Shown here in pieces: positions 43,233 to 51,832 of a stretch of 64,000 bases of DNA. The DNA is from Streptomyces sp. NBC_00271 (GTDB lineage: Bacteria; Actinomycetota; Actinomycetes; Streptomycetales; Streptomycetaceae), in the NCBI RefSeq assembly GCF_036178845.1, contig NZ_CP108070.1, forward strand, positions 11,780,001 through 11,844,000, in the 5' to 3' direction. The notes below the pieces were generated by a model that was given only the letters and a program-made list of their open reading frames with translations, did no database searches and had not been told where the DNA came from. Numbering within the stretch: position 1 is the first letter of the stretch; each line of letters begins with the position of its first letter. A program made the position numbers and the translations under genes.

Positions 43233-44471
43233 ATGATGGGAAACGGCAACAACGGCTTGTCCGAAGCAGGGCTGCGCCGACTGCGCGAGGTACTGGAAGC
43301 GCATGTTGAGTCCAAGAAGATCCCCGGACTCGTCGCCCTGGTCGGCCGGGGCGGCGAGACCCATGTCGAGGTGATCGGGACGATGCGCCATGACGGTGGC
43401 CCGCCGATGCGCCGGGACACCATCTTCCGGATGGCCTCGACGACCAAGCCGGTCGCGGTCTCCGCGACGATGGTCCTGCTGGACGAGTGCCGGCTGCGAC
43501 TTGACGACCCGATAGATCAGTGGCTACCGGAACTGGCCGACCGGCAGGTACTCAAGCGGCCCGACAGCCCGCTGGACGACACCGTGCCGGCACGGCGTCC
43601 GATCACCGTGCGGGACCTGCTCACCTCCACCTGCGGGCTCGGGCTGGACACGACGGCCATGGGCTCCCCGATGATGAGCGCGTACTTCGAGCAGAAGGTC
43701 TACGGCGAGAACGGATGGATGCTGCCGGCGGTGGAGCCGGATGAGTGGATGCGCCGCCTGGGCACGCTCCCGCTGATGTACCAGCCCGGAGAGCGGTGGC
43801 TGTACAACGTCAGCGACGACGTGCTCGGGGTGCTGGTGGCCAGGGTCACCGGCCAGTCGTTCGAGGCGTTCCTGCGCGAGCGCATCTTCGATCCGCTGGG
43901 CATGAAGGACACCGGTTTCCACGTGCCCGCCGACAAGATCGACCGGCTGCCGCCCCTGTACGCCCCCGATCCGCAGACCGGGGAGTTCACCGTGGAGGAC
44001 AAGGCCGAGGGGGGACACCACAGCAGGCCTCCGGCGTTCCAGTCCGGCGGCGGCGGACTCGACTCCACCGCCGACGACTACCACGCCTACTTCCGGATGC
44101 TCCTCAACCACGGAATGCACGGCACCGAACGGATCCTGTCCCGGGCCGCCGTCGAGCTGATGACCACCAACCGCCTCACACCCGAGCAGACATCCGCCCT
44201 ACAGGCCTGGGCCCGCAGCGTCATCCACCTGTCACACGGCCAGGGGCAGACCGGCGGCTGGGGCTTCGGGATGACCGTGCGCACCTACCGAGGCGACTAC
44301 GCGCCCATCGGCCAGTTCGGCTGGGACGGCGGAGCCGGCACCACCACCTACGCCGACCCGCACAACCAACTCGTCGGCATCCTGCTCACCCAGACCGGGA
44401 TGTCCACCCCGGACTCGGCACGGGCCATGCAGGACTTCTGGACCACCCTCTACCAGGCAATCGACAACTGA
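43233..44471 (+). CDS. Serine hydrolase (beta-lactamase class C/esterase family)
   Basis: ~412 residues. AAGGAG at 43223-43228 serves ATG 43233 or ATG 43236. The SxxK catalytic motif is ASTTKPV (Ser69, Lys72); the Tyr motif is WLYNVSDDVLGVLVARVTG; the third region is WDGGAGTTTYADP in place of KTG/HxG. There is no signal peptide, so it is probably a cytoplasmic esterase or peptidase-like enzyme rather than a secreted resistance beta-lactamase. It may be the third gene of the PadR-DUF1048 cluster (150-bp gap). Confidence 0.85.
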   Translation: MMGNGNNGLSEAGLRRLREVLEAHVESKKIPGLVALVGRGGETHVEVIGTMRHDGGPPMRRDTIFRMASTTKPVAVSATMVLLDECRLRLDDPIDQWLPELADRQVLKRPDSPLDDTVPARRPITVRDLLTSTCGLGLDTTAMGSPMMSAYFEQKVYGENGWMLPAVEPDEWMRRLGTLPLMYQPGERWLYNVSDDVLGVLVARVTGQSFEAFLRERIFDPLGMKDTGFHVPADKIDRLPPLYAPDPQTGEFTVEDKAEGGHHSRPPAFQSGGGGLDSTADDYHAYFRMLLNHGMHGTERILSRAAVELMTTNRLTPEQTSALQAWARSVIHLSHGQGQTGGWGFGMTVRTYRGDYAPIGQFGWDGGAGTTTYADPHNQLVGILLTQTGMSTPDSARAMQDFWTTLYQAIDN

Positions 44472-44476
44472 CCTGC

Positions 44477-45331
44477 CTACCTGGTCGAGTCGGCTGGCAC
44501 CGGATTCCTCGACCAGCTGGGGGTGGCGCCTTTCCGGGCCAGGCGCCTGGTCATGAGGGTGATGGCAGCCCAGGTGATCAGAGTCTCGGAGTGCTGGACG
44601 AGCCGTTCGTAGTCCCGGGCATGCCGGCGCGCGTGCATCATCCACGCAAGACTGCGTTCGACGACCCAACGACGAGGCAGCACGACGAAGCCTGAGGCGT
44701 CCTTGGGACGGCTGACCGGCTTGATCGTCAGGTTAAGGTGCTGTTTGGCCCAGTCGACGAGCTTGCCGGCATAGGCGGAGTCCGCCCACACGATCGTGAT
44801 CTCGAGGTGCATCAGGCGCAGGCGGAACAGGACCTCCTTCGCCGCAGCCGAGTCGTGCAGGTCAGCGGGGGTGACCATCACCATGAGAGGCAGTCCGCGG
44901 GTATCGACGACCATATGGCGCTTGCGGCCGTTGATTTTCTTGCCCGCGTCGTAGCCGCGAGTGGCCTTGGAGACCGTCTCGGCAGCCTTCACGCTCTGGG
45001 AGTCGATCACGGTGGCGACCGCCCGGGGGCCTATGCCCATGCCCCGGCGGATCCGACCGGCGAGCTGGTCGCGGATCTGCCCGACAATCCCGGCCGCTGC
45101 CCAGCGGGCCATAAACCCCCAGACCGTGCGCCAGGGCGGGAAATCCGCAGGCAAGGCCCGCCACTTGCAGCCCGTATCGACGACATAGCGGATGGCATCG
45201 ACGATCTCGCGGCGCGGATGCTTCTCCGGCCGCCCGCCGGTGGACGTCTCACAGGCCGGAGTGGGCAACAGCGGCTCGATCAGCGCCCATTCAGAGTTCG
45301 TGGTGTCCGAGGGGTAGCGGCGAGAGCGCAT
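44477..45331 (-). CDS. IS5-family transposase, intact
   Basis: 284 residues from ATG 45331 (MRSRRYPSDTTNSEWALIEP). The DDE core reads AVATVIDSQSVKAAETVSKA (Asp), ITIVWADSAYAGKLVDWAKQ (Asp) and PRRWVVERSLAWMMHARRHA (Glu). GRPEKHPRREIVDAIRYVVD and WRALPADFPPWRTVWGFM are typical of the IS427/IS1031-like groups. It is distinct from the IS5 at 41192. It ends 5 bp from the serine-hydrolase stop and starts 20 bp from the RacP terminator, so it sits neatly between genes. I could not define its inverted repeats. Confidence 0.85.
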   Translation of the reverse strand: MRSRRYPSDTTNSEWALIEPLLPTPACETSTGGRPEKHPRREIVDAIRYVVDTGCKWRALPADFPPWRTVWGFMARWAAAGIVGQIRDQLAGRIRRGMGIGPRAVATVIDSQSVKAAETVSKATRGYDAGKKINGRKRHMVVDTRGLPLMVMVTPADLHDSAAAKEVLFRLRLMHLEITIVWADSAYAGKLVDWAKQHLNLTIKPVSRPKDASGFVVLPRRWVVERSLAWMMHARRHARDYERLVQHSETLITWAAITLMTRRLARKGATPSWSRNPVPADSTR

Positions 45332-45350
45332 GACGAAGGCCTTCGAGCTG

Positions 45351-45385
45351 TGCGGTGGGGCCGCCCACAGGGCGGCCCCACCGCA
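45351..45385. terminator. 16-bp perfect terminator hairpin of the RacP operon
   Basis: TGCGGTGGGGCCGCCC (45351-45366) pairs perfectly with 45370-45385 over a 3-base loop ACA, starting 2 bp after the minus-strand stop at 45388. Confidence 0.85.
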
Positions 45386-45387
45386 GG

Positions 45388-45813
45388 TCAGGAGCTGGCG
45401 ACGAGGTCGAGGGTGGATTCGATGGAGTTGAGCTGGGCGACGATGTGCTTGACCCACTTGTCACCCGGGTGGGCGGCGGCGTGCGGGGCGACCGTGCCGG
45501 TGATGAACCGGCGGAACTCGGTCAGCTTCTCCCTGACCACCGCCCGTTCGTATGCCTCCAGCACGTCCCGTTCCGCTCCGAGCTGGTAACCGCCCGCCCG
45601 GTTCCAAGTCAGCGGGGGCCATCCCTTCTCCGCGGCCTGGTCCTTCAGCGCAGCAAGTCCGGAGCGGACCTGGCTAGCGGTCAGGTCGCTGGCGCGTACC
45701 AGCTGGGGGAACTCAAGGCCGGCGGGTCTGGCCTCGAACAGCACGAACCGGAGAGTGTCCGCGTGACGTCTGGCTGCATCGCCCCGTCGCCGTGAGGGAC
45801 GGGGCATCCTCAT
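45388..45813 (-). CDS. RacP-like HTH protein
   Basis: 141 residues from ATG 45813, whose first bases overlap the TGA of the upstream gene (ATGA), indicating translational coupling. The N-terminus is basic (MRMPRPSRRRGDAARRHADT). A winged-helix-like part follows: LEFPQLVRASDLTASQVRSG LAALKDQAAEKGWPPLTW. A C-terminal helical block contains FRRFITGTVAPHAAAHPGDK. It matches proteins annotated RacP in Streptomyces, whose role is unknown to me but which are regularly paired with DUF6192. It is followed by a very strong terminator. Confidence 0.65.
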   Translation of the reverse strand: MRMPRPSRRRGDAARRHADTLRFVLFEARPAGLEFPQLVRASDLTASQVRSGLAALKDQAAEKGWPPLTWNRAGGYQLGAERDVLEAYERAVVREKLTEFRRFITGTVAPHAAAHPGDKWVKHIVAQLNSIESTLDLVASS

Positions 45814-46811
45814 TCGCCCTTCAGAAGACGGGCGAGCTCGTCGTCGACGTCGACCCTGCCGGTGTCGACGGCCGTCTCGACCCAGTCGAGCGTCGCCCGG
45901 CAACGTGCGACGTTCTCGTGCACGATCGTGCGCTCGTCGTCGCTGAAGGTGTGGTTGCGCAGTCCGGGAACGATCCGCCCGGCCGCCGCGACGAAGGAGT
46001 GGAAGGCCGTGACCAGGTCCAGGAACTCCATGCTCCGCTCGATGTGCCGGACCGCGGGCGCGACCGGGCTGGTGCGTTCGAAGTCCTCGCGGGCTTGCCG
46101 GCTGCGTTCGTTCTGGGCATGGTTGACCTGGAACCGGGCGGTGTCGTCGCTCATCGCCCTGAACGCGACGTCCGGCCTGCGCAGCAGGCTGGTCGCGGCG
46201 TTAGCCGCGACCGACTCGTCGCGGGTGAACTCCTCCACCACCCGGGCCTTGTCCACCGTGGTCACCTTGGCGGTCACCTCGGGCCGCTTCAGGAAGTCAC
46301 TCGTCACCGCCGCGGCGACCTGGTCGTCCTAGGCGAGCGAGTGAATCGCGGTGATCTTCTCCGTCGGCGTCACCGGCGTCTCGACTTGGTTGCCCACCCG
46401 CCGTTTGGCGTCGTCCGGTGTCCATCGCCCCTTGCCCTCGGGCGGCGTGAGGATCGCGGCGAACCGCTCCTCGTCGTCCTCGATGTAGGCCAGTGTCCGG
46501 TGAACCGTGTAGGAGACGCCCTTCTGCCGGCGCTCCGCCGGCCAGCGCGAGGACGTCCACCTCGCCGACTTCACTGTGCTGAACTTCAGGCCGATGTCCT
46601 CGGCAAGCCGCATCAGCGTCGCGGTCACCGACCATTCCGCATCGCCTCGGCTGTTGCCGCCGTGCTCCCGGATCGGCTCGATCTCCAGGGCGCGGTCCCC
46701 GATCGTGAACTGGCCACGAGTCTGCTGCTCCACCACGTCCCGCAGCTCGGCCACGATCTGCTCGTAACGGGACTGGCTTACGTTTCCGACGTTGTTGGTC
46801 TCCTCGGTCAT
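45810..46811 (-). pseudogene. DUF6192 family gene with in-frame amber codon
   Basis: From ATG 46811 the frame is open for 160 codons (to ITAIHSLA), then has a TAG at 46331-46329 (codon 161), and continues in the same frame without any shift through DDQVAAAVTSDFLKRPEV to the stop at 45810 (333 codons in total). The second half keeps its coding character (VVEEFTRDESVAANAATSLL, MEFLDLVTAFHSFVAAAGRI) and ends ATGA-coupled to the RacP gene. The family is a DNA-associated-looking helical protein of unknown function. Either a single nonsense mutation or a sequencing error accounts for the split. Confidence 0.7.
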
Positions 46812-47328
46812 GGTGTTTCACCACCAACTGCGGGCCGGGGCACGCGCCCGTCAAATCGGTACTCGGCTGGTTTTCGGCAACGGGGAGCAAGTGTCCACGG
46901 TGGCCGACCGACTGGCCTCCGGGCAGGATCCGCTCCCGGCTCTGGACGGGCTGGACTACGAACCGGACCCGCCGATCTTCACTCCCCGTCTGACCGTGAT
47001 CGCGGACAACCACGAGGGCGGCGAGGCTTGGTTCGGTGCCGCGCGACGCAGCACCGCGGACCGCACCGCCACGAACAGGCTCACCCTGCACGTCAGCGAC
47101 CTGGCTCCCGGCGAGGGAGTGCTCATGACGACCTATCGCTCGGATGGGCAGGAGATCGCCACCGGTGACCCATTCATGGAAATCCGCACCACCGCTGAGA
47201 CGAGCAGTGATCTCCTCGACGAGCTGTGGTCGGGGCTGCCGTCCCAACTCCGCATTGCCGCGGCTGTCTTCATGCCCGGGGACTTGAAGAGTTCCGGCAT
47301 GCGACAAGCCTCAGGCACTTGCGTCTGA
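46810..47328 (+). CDS. IMP cyclohydrolase (PurO-like) family protein, possibly N-terminally truncated
   Basis: ~172 residues. ALDGLDYEPDPPIFTPRLTV, then AWFGAARRSTADRTATNRLT and LAPGEGVLMTTYRSDGQ match the PurO-like IMP cyclohydrolase fold (DYE-D-TPR and GEGxxxxTY segments). The family closes the purine ring from FAICAR to IMP in archaea; actinomycete relatives are of unclear role. The first ~25 residues (VFHHQLRAGARARQIGTRLV) are not family-like and the start codon overlaps, back to back, that of the divergent DUF6192 gene, so the N-terminus was probably lost by recombination. Confidence 0.5.
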   Translation: MVFHHQLRAGARARQIGTRLVFGNGEQVSTVADRLASGQDPLPALDGLDYEPDPPIFTPRLTVIADNHEGGEAWFGAARRSTADRTATNRLTLHVSDLAPGEGVLMTTYRSDGQEIATGDPFMEIRTTAETSSDLLDELWSGLPSQLRIAAAVFMPGDLKSSGMRQASGTCV

Positions 47329-47511
47329 TCTTCCTCCGGTGCTGAGCCCCCGGGCTCAGCACCGAGAATCCACTCGGCAAGATCACTTCAAGAACAGACG
47401 CACGCCGACAGGCCAGAGGTTGGGGAATTACGTGACCACAGCCCCTGGGGAACTACGCGGCTCTGACCGCGATTTCGTGAACGATCTTGAGTTGGGCTGG
47501 CGCGCCAGGAG

Positions 47512-48216
47512 ATGCTGCAGTTTGTGAGGAACGAGCGCGGAGACAAGCGGGCGGCGGTGGAGGACGAACTGCGGTTCATGCTGTCGCAGCCGCTGGCGCG
47601 GTTGGTCACCACTGAGGATCGGCCACTGTTCATCGGGGTAGCTCACGAGTGGGACATCCCCCAGGGCGACCGGATTGCCCTGAGCGAGTGGGGCCTGCCG
47701 CAACTGCCGCTCTTCACGCCCAGGCCGCAGGCCGGACCGGATCCAGTCCTGGTACCAAACGTGGCAGGCGAGCACGAGCGCCGGCTGGTCAAAGACGGCC
47801 AGCAGCTCTACGACCTGGGATTCTGGGGGCCCAGCGAGGACAGCTTCGTCGTCGGCGTGGTTCCCGGCGATGGCCGTGTCATGTGTCTTCGTCCCGCACC
47901 GATCACCGTCGACGACATCCCAGAGGTCCTCCGGCCATACCATGCAGGCCTGCACAAGCCAGCGGTCTCCTTCTTGAGCTCCTCGGTTGCCCAGTACGTC
48001 GAGACTGCCTGGCGCTGGAGCGCGGCGATCCAGATCCTCCGGAAGGTCGAGGAACCTGCATACACGGCTTCAGAAGCGGACCATGTCCGCCACTACGACC
48101 GTCTCTACGCATGCGTGGAGCTTGTCGTGGACGCCGCACGACGCCTCGACCATGCAGTCGCGGCTGAGGATCCTCAGCCGGTCTGGATCGAGCTGATTCG
48201 CGAGAACTCCATCTGA
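47512..48216 (+). CDS. Hypothetical protein with SUKH-like character
   Basis: 234 residues from ATG 47512. Trp/Pro-rich soluble protein; TTEDRPLFIGVAHEWDIPQG, LYDLGFWGPSEDSFVVGVVP and SSSVAQYVETAWRWSAAIQI then LRKVEEPAYTASEADHV are distinctive blocks. The pattern of a compact alpha/beta protein with a conserved W and a helical C-terminus recalls SUKH-type immunity proteins, but this is tentative. No toxin gene is adjacent. The ribosome site AGGAG touches the ATG, so a downstream GTG (47524) may be the true start. Confidence 0.55.
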   Translation: MLQFVRNERGDKRAAVEDELRFMLSQPLARLVTTEDRPLFIGVAHEWDIPQGDRIALSEWGLPQLPLFTPRPQAGPDPVLVPNVAGEHERRLVKDGQQLYDLGFWGPSEDSFVVGVVPGDGRVMCLRPAPITVDDIPEVLRPYHAGLHKPAVSFLSSSVAQYVETAWRWSAAIQILRKVEEPAYTASEADHVRHYDRLYACVELVVDAARRLDHAVAAEDPQPVWIELIRENSI

Positions 48217-48546
48217 CCTGGCAGTCATGAGCCTTCGCGGAACTGCGGTCAAAGCCAATTACGCCGTCGTCGACACGCCGTTACCTCCCGCTGGGCCTGG
48301 TCGTCCGGCAGCTGCGCCATGACCTCCACCGCGAGCTCCTCCACCACCACGCCGTACCGCATTCCGCACACCCCCGTGTGATCGACTTGGCCAGCAGCGT
48401 ATGTAGGAACTGCCCATCACCGTCCGGCCCGTGGATAAGAGGTCATCTCAGTTGGCGAGTCAGCCGTCGCAGATCAGGGAGCGGGCGGTGGCGGCGAAGG
48501 CGAGGAGTGGTCGGCCGTGTCGCATGATCAGATATCGTGCGCGGCC
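48217..48546. other. Intergenic with a possible 37-residue minus-strand frame
   Basis: A short minus-strand frame 48362-48249 (MRYGVVVEELAVEVMAQLPD then DQAQREVTACRRRR) has the look of a small antitoxin-like N-terminus but is very short. Otherwise nothing is seen. Confidence 0.25.
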
Positions 48547-49134
48547 ATGGGTGAACTGATAGTGATCAGGCATGGCCAGACTGAATGGAGCCTGTCGGGC
48601 CAGCACGCTGGCCGTACCGACGTTCCGCTGACTGCCGCGGGCGAGGCCGCGGCGAAGGAGCTCGCTCCGAGGCTGGCACGACGCCATCTGGTGGCGGTTT
48701 TCAGCAGCCCGCTGAGCCGCGCTTTGCGGACGGCCGAGCTGGCGGGCCTGGCCGGCGTCCGGCCCGATCCCGGTCTGCTGGAGTGGGACTACGGCGGCTA
48801 CGAGGGCCTGACCTCGGCGCAGATCCAGGAGATGAAGCCGGGTTGGGACCTGTGGCGGGACGGCGTCATTCCCGGCGACGACGACCATCCTGGCGAGCGG
48901 CTCCAGCAGGTGGCAGCGCGTACGGACGCGGTGCTGGACCGGATCCGGCCGCTGCTGGACGACGGCGATGTTGCCGTCGTCGCGCATGGTCATCTGGCGC
49001 GCGTGCTCACGGTGCGCTGGCTCGGCCTCGACGCCTCCGCCAGCCGGCTGCTCGGCCATCCGCATCCAGGCACGCTCAGCTTCCTGGCCACCGAGGACGG
49101 GCAGCCGTTCATCGCCGCCTGGAACGTCCCGTAG
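48547..49134 (+). CDS. Histidine phosphatase (phosphoglycerate-mutase-like)
   Basis: 195 residues from ATG 48547. The catalytic RHG motif is IVIRHGQTEWS, followed by GRTDVPLTAAGEAAAKEL and VFSSPLSRALRTAELAGL; the second catalytic His lies in VAVVAHGHLARVL. The acid residue is probably in LLEWDYGGYEGLTSAQI. It removes phosphate from small molecules via a phosphohistidine; substrate unknown. In Streptomyces similar genes often lie near DNA-repair or accessory genes; here a truncated Ku gene follows 47 bp downstream. Confidence 0.9.
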   Translation: MGELIVIRHGQTEWSLSGQHAGRTDVPLTAAGEAAAKELAPRLARRHLVAVFSSPLSRALRTAELAGLAGVRPDPGLLEWDYGGYEGLTSAQIQEMKPGWDLWRDGVIPGDDDHPGERLQQVAARTDAVLDRIRPLLDDGDVAVVAHGHLARVLTVRWLGLDASASRLLGHPHPGTLSFLATEDGQPFIAAWNVP

Positions 49135-49181
49135 CGGCAGTGCCGCTGCCTCACGCCTGCGGCGAGAGGCGCCGGAAGCAC

Positions 49182-49748
49182 ATGAGTGCCGCGGCGAAGC
49201 CGTACAAGCTGCTGCGGATAGCACTGGAGCGGTCGTCGAAGGTGGCCATCGCCAAGTACGCCTGGTCCGGGCGGGAGCGGCTGGGCATGTTGCGGGTGCG
49301 GGACGACGTGATCGTGCTGCACGCCATGCGCTGGCCGGACGAGATCCGCGACCCCGCCGAGCTGGCTCCCGAGGCCGTCGAGCTCACCGACAACGAGATC
49401 GAAGAGGCTCAGCACCTCATCGAGCGGATGTCCCGTGACGGCCTCGAAGGAGACGAGTTCACCGACCGGTACACGGAGGCCGTGGAGAAGCTCATCGACG
49501 CGAAGCGGGAGCACAAGGAACCGCCCAAGGCGTCCGAGGAACAGGCAGCCCCAGGCGGGGTCGTCGACCTGATGGCCGCCCTCCAGGAGTCCGTGCGCAA
49601 GGCGCAGGCCTCCCGCGGCGAGGCCACCGTCAACGAGATACCCAAGAAGACGACGGCCAAGAAGACGACGAAGAGGGCGCCCACCAAGAACGCGGCTACC
49701 AAGAAGGCCACCAAGAAGCCGGCGCCGAAGAAGCCACACAGCGCCTAG
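49182..49748 (+). pseudogene. ku: Ku, C-terminal part (N-terminus missing)
   Basis: The ~188-residue frame begins KPYKLLRIALERSSKVAIAK YAWSGRERLGMLRVRDDVIV LHAMRWPDEIRDPAEL, matching the second half of bacterial Ku. It ends with a Lys/Thr/Ala-rich DNA-binding tail (KKTTAKKTTKRAPTKNAATK). The first ~110-130 residues with the beta-barrel start (MRSIWKG... in homologues) are absent, so a ring-shaped dimer should not form. Bacterial Ku bridges broken ends for LigD in non-homologous end joining. The Lys-rich tail alone could still bind DNA. Confidence 0.75.
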
Positions 49749-49826
49749 TTGTCCGGGCCTGACCTTTCACCGCTTCGTGCAGTGGCTATGTTCATGAGAA
49801 CGGGCTCTGGCGCAATTTCTGTGGCG

Positions 49827-50156
49827 TCAGCAGTCTTCCGCCACGTAGAGCATGCGGCGCCCCGGCTCGGTGCGGAATTCGTGAGCCAGGCAGCGCCCGG
49901 TCGATCCGCTTCCACCAGGTCCCCTGTAGTCGTTTTTGATCCGGTCCCAGAGTGCCGAGCGTTCGGTTTCGGTCGTGGGACGCGGTCTGATGCCGCCCAT
50001 GTCCGCCCACACCACTGATGTGGCGGCGTCCTTGATGAGTCGGCGCACGATGCGGAGGTCCACCCGCCTACGGTGGAGCACCCAAGCGGTGCCCTGTTCG
50101 TCGAGGAGTGTCACAGGGTCGTGCAGGCTGTCAGGGTTCGCGGGGAAGGACTCCAT
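49827..50156 (-). CDS. Conserved hypothetical protein
   Basis: 109 residues from ATG 50156 (MESFPANPDSLHDPVTLLDE). Basic, soluble; central block TAWVLHRRRVDLRIVRRLIK and C-terminal WDRIKNDYRGPGGSGSTGRC then LAHEFRTEPGRRMLYVAEDC. I recall this type of protein as widespread in Streptomyces without a known function. It lies immediately downstream of a replication-relaxation fragment on the same strand and may belong to the same plasmid-derived cassette. Confidence 0.5.
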   Translation of the reverse strand: MESFPANPDSLHDPVTLLDEQGTAWVLHRRRVDLRIVRRLIKDAATSVVWADMGGIRPRPTTETERSALWDRIKNDYRGPGGSGSTGRCLAHEFRTEPGRRMLYVAEDC

Positions 50157-50194
50157 CCGCCCAGCCTTCCACCGAGGCTTCCGCCGGCCTGCGG

Positions 50195-50371
50195 CTGGGT
50201 GACGCGGTCGACCAGCCCCTCGGCACGCAGCCTGGCCAGCCTGCGCCTCGTCTGTTCGAAGCGCGCCGAAGGGGCGATCATCCGGTGCATCTGCTCGGTG
50301 GTGGCCATCCGGTACTGCGTCAGCACGCCCAGCGCCAGCCGGTCTCCGCTGCCCGCGTCCACGCCGATCAT
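50195..50371 (-). pseudogene. Replication-relaxation family protein, N-terminal fragment
   Basis: The minus strand reads LALGVLTQYRMATTEQMHRM, then RRRLARLRAEGLVDRVTQPQ, the winged-helix start of replication-relaxation proteins found on actinomycete mobile elements. The frame shifts or ends after about 60 residues. It is a further trace of an integrated plasmid-like element. Confidence 0.5.
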
Positions 50372-50769
50372 CACGGATCTGCTCGCTTCCCGTCCGGTGC
50401 GGCACCGGCTTGTCCGGCGCCGCGCGTACCGGTCACAGCAGCAGCCAGCCCTCACCAGAACCCCGACCACGAAGGCCCGACCACGGTCACGAAGCGACAA
50501 CGCCTCCGTGGACCAGGCTCACATCCCTTCCGACAACCCGGCCGACAACCGTCCGCACCCACTCCCGCACCCGCCCGGGAACGCGCAGGTCACCACGCTG
50601 GTGCGGCCGTGGTGGGGAGGCCGACATCCCCTCTACGCCCCCGGACACGCCCCACAGCAGGAAGAACAAGGAAAGTGGGTGGGTGGGACAGGTCCCGGGC
50701 GGCGGGCGAGGGGATCGGGCGCCGGCGGTGCTCCTCGCGCGTCGGCCGGGGCCGCCGCGCTGCGCCGCG

Positions 50770-51440
50770 TCAGAGCGGCGCCGTCAGACGGGCGACATCG
50801 GTGGGGAAGAGGTCGGGGCGGGCGCGGTGCCGGCCTGCAGGGTGGCACCACCGGCCGGCAGCGTCGCGTGCGACGTCGACTTTTATCACCAGCTCGGGTT
50901 CCACCAGCGTGACGTCCAACGTTTCCCGGCTGCCCCACCCGACGCTGAACGACCAGCCTGTCCACGGATGACCGCCCCGTCCCGGAGCGAGTAGGCCAGC
51001 GACCGCCGCACCTGCCGCCTGGGCGAGGGTGGTGGTGCGGCCCGACGTACTGAAGGCGGCCTTGGTCGTCGTACCTGCCGAGCAGCAGCGTGCGGGGAGT
51101 GGCCAGAGGGCCGGTGACTGTGCCGACGATCGCCTCGCTCGTCTCTCGGACCTTGTATTTCTGCCAGCCCCTCACCGAGGGCCGGTAGGCATCGTCCAGC
51201 CTCTTGAAGATCACCGCCTCCATCCCGACCGTCGACCCCGTCAGCCACTCGCGCACGACGTCGGCCTCTGCTGTCGACGGGCACAGCGTCCACGGCGCCG
51301 ACAGTTGGCGGGCGGCGAACACGGACTCCAGCGCGGCCCTGCGCCGCCGGTACGGCCAGCCGGTCGTGTCCGCGGGGCGGCCAGGCCGGGTCACCAGGGG
51401 CGGGGGGCCGGGCCGCTCGCGCCGGGGAATGGACGTCCGG
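50770..51440 (-). pseudogene. ATP-dependent DNA ligase, middle and C-terminal part, frameshifted
   Basis: The minus strand encodes ADTTGWPYRRRRAALESVFA, VVREWLTGSTVGMEAVIFKR (motif IV/V region) and WQKYKVRETSEAIVGTVTGP, then GRLQYVG, where one extra G (about 51043) shifts the frame. The rest gives RTTTLAQAAGAAVAGLLAPG, SVGWGSRETLDVTLVEPELV and ends TDVARLTAPL at 50770. The N-terminal third with the nucleotidylation Lys is absent; a matching N-terminal scrap lies at 34515-34686. Related LigC/LigD-type ligases work in end joining. Confidence 0.75.
51372..51428. repeat. 57-bp repeat, second copy
   Basis: Same as 38745-38801 except one base; located at the truncated upstream edge of the ligase frame. 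Confidence 0.7.
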
Positions 51441-51511
51441 CGCCACAGCTCGCAGGACCTACCGGGACTGGATCGGGTCAGACCCGGGGCTTGCCCAACG
51501 GGACCAACTCT

Positions 51512-51712
51512 TCAGTTCAGGATGGCGGAGAGGGCGCCTGTCACGGCAGCAGCAAGGGTGAGGACTGCCGCGAAGGCGGCGGCGGACCGCATCAGGGCGG
51601 CCGGGTATGTGGCGCCGTCCAGACGGGCTAGCTTGCCGGTGCCGGCGGCTACCAGCAACGCGACGAGTACCACCAAGACGACGGCGAACAGTACAACAGC
51701 GACACTCGACAC
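51512..51712 (-). CDS. Small two-span membrane protein
   Basis: ~66 residues from GTG 51712 (GGGAG 6 bases upstream). Two hydrophobic segments (VSSVAVVLFAVVLVVLVALL and AALMRSAAAFAAVLTLAAAV) are separated by a short polar loop GTGKLARLDGATYP. I do not know the family, though this kind of tiny membrane protein is common next to regulatory genes in Streptomyces. It is divergent from the XRE/P-loop gene, with a 120-bp shared promoter region. Confidence 0.45.
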   Translation of the reverse strand: MSSVAVVLFAVVLVVLVALLVAAGTGKLARLDGATYPAALMRSAAAFAAVLTLAAAVTGALSAILN

Positions 51713-51832
51713 CACGAGCTCCCAGAGGACGGTGGGACATTGACGTGACCCAAGGTCCCGGAAGCGGTGTTCGCCGTGGTTCAGCCGGGCGAAGATGAAC
51801 ATCGGCGAACACACCGAGCAGGAGACGGTCGG

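Noticed and set aside
46320..46340. Programmed stop-codon readthrough or pyrrolysine/selenocysteine recoding at the TAG in the DUF6192 gene
   Set aside because: No downstream structure was evident and such recoding of UAG is not expected in Streptomyces; a nonsense mutation is simpler.
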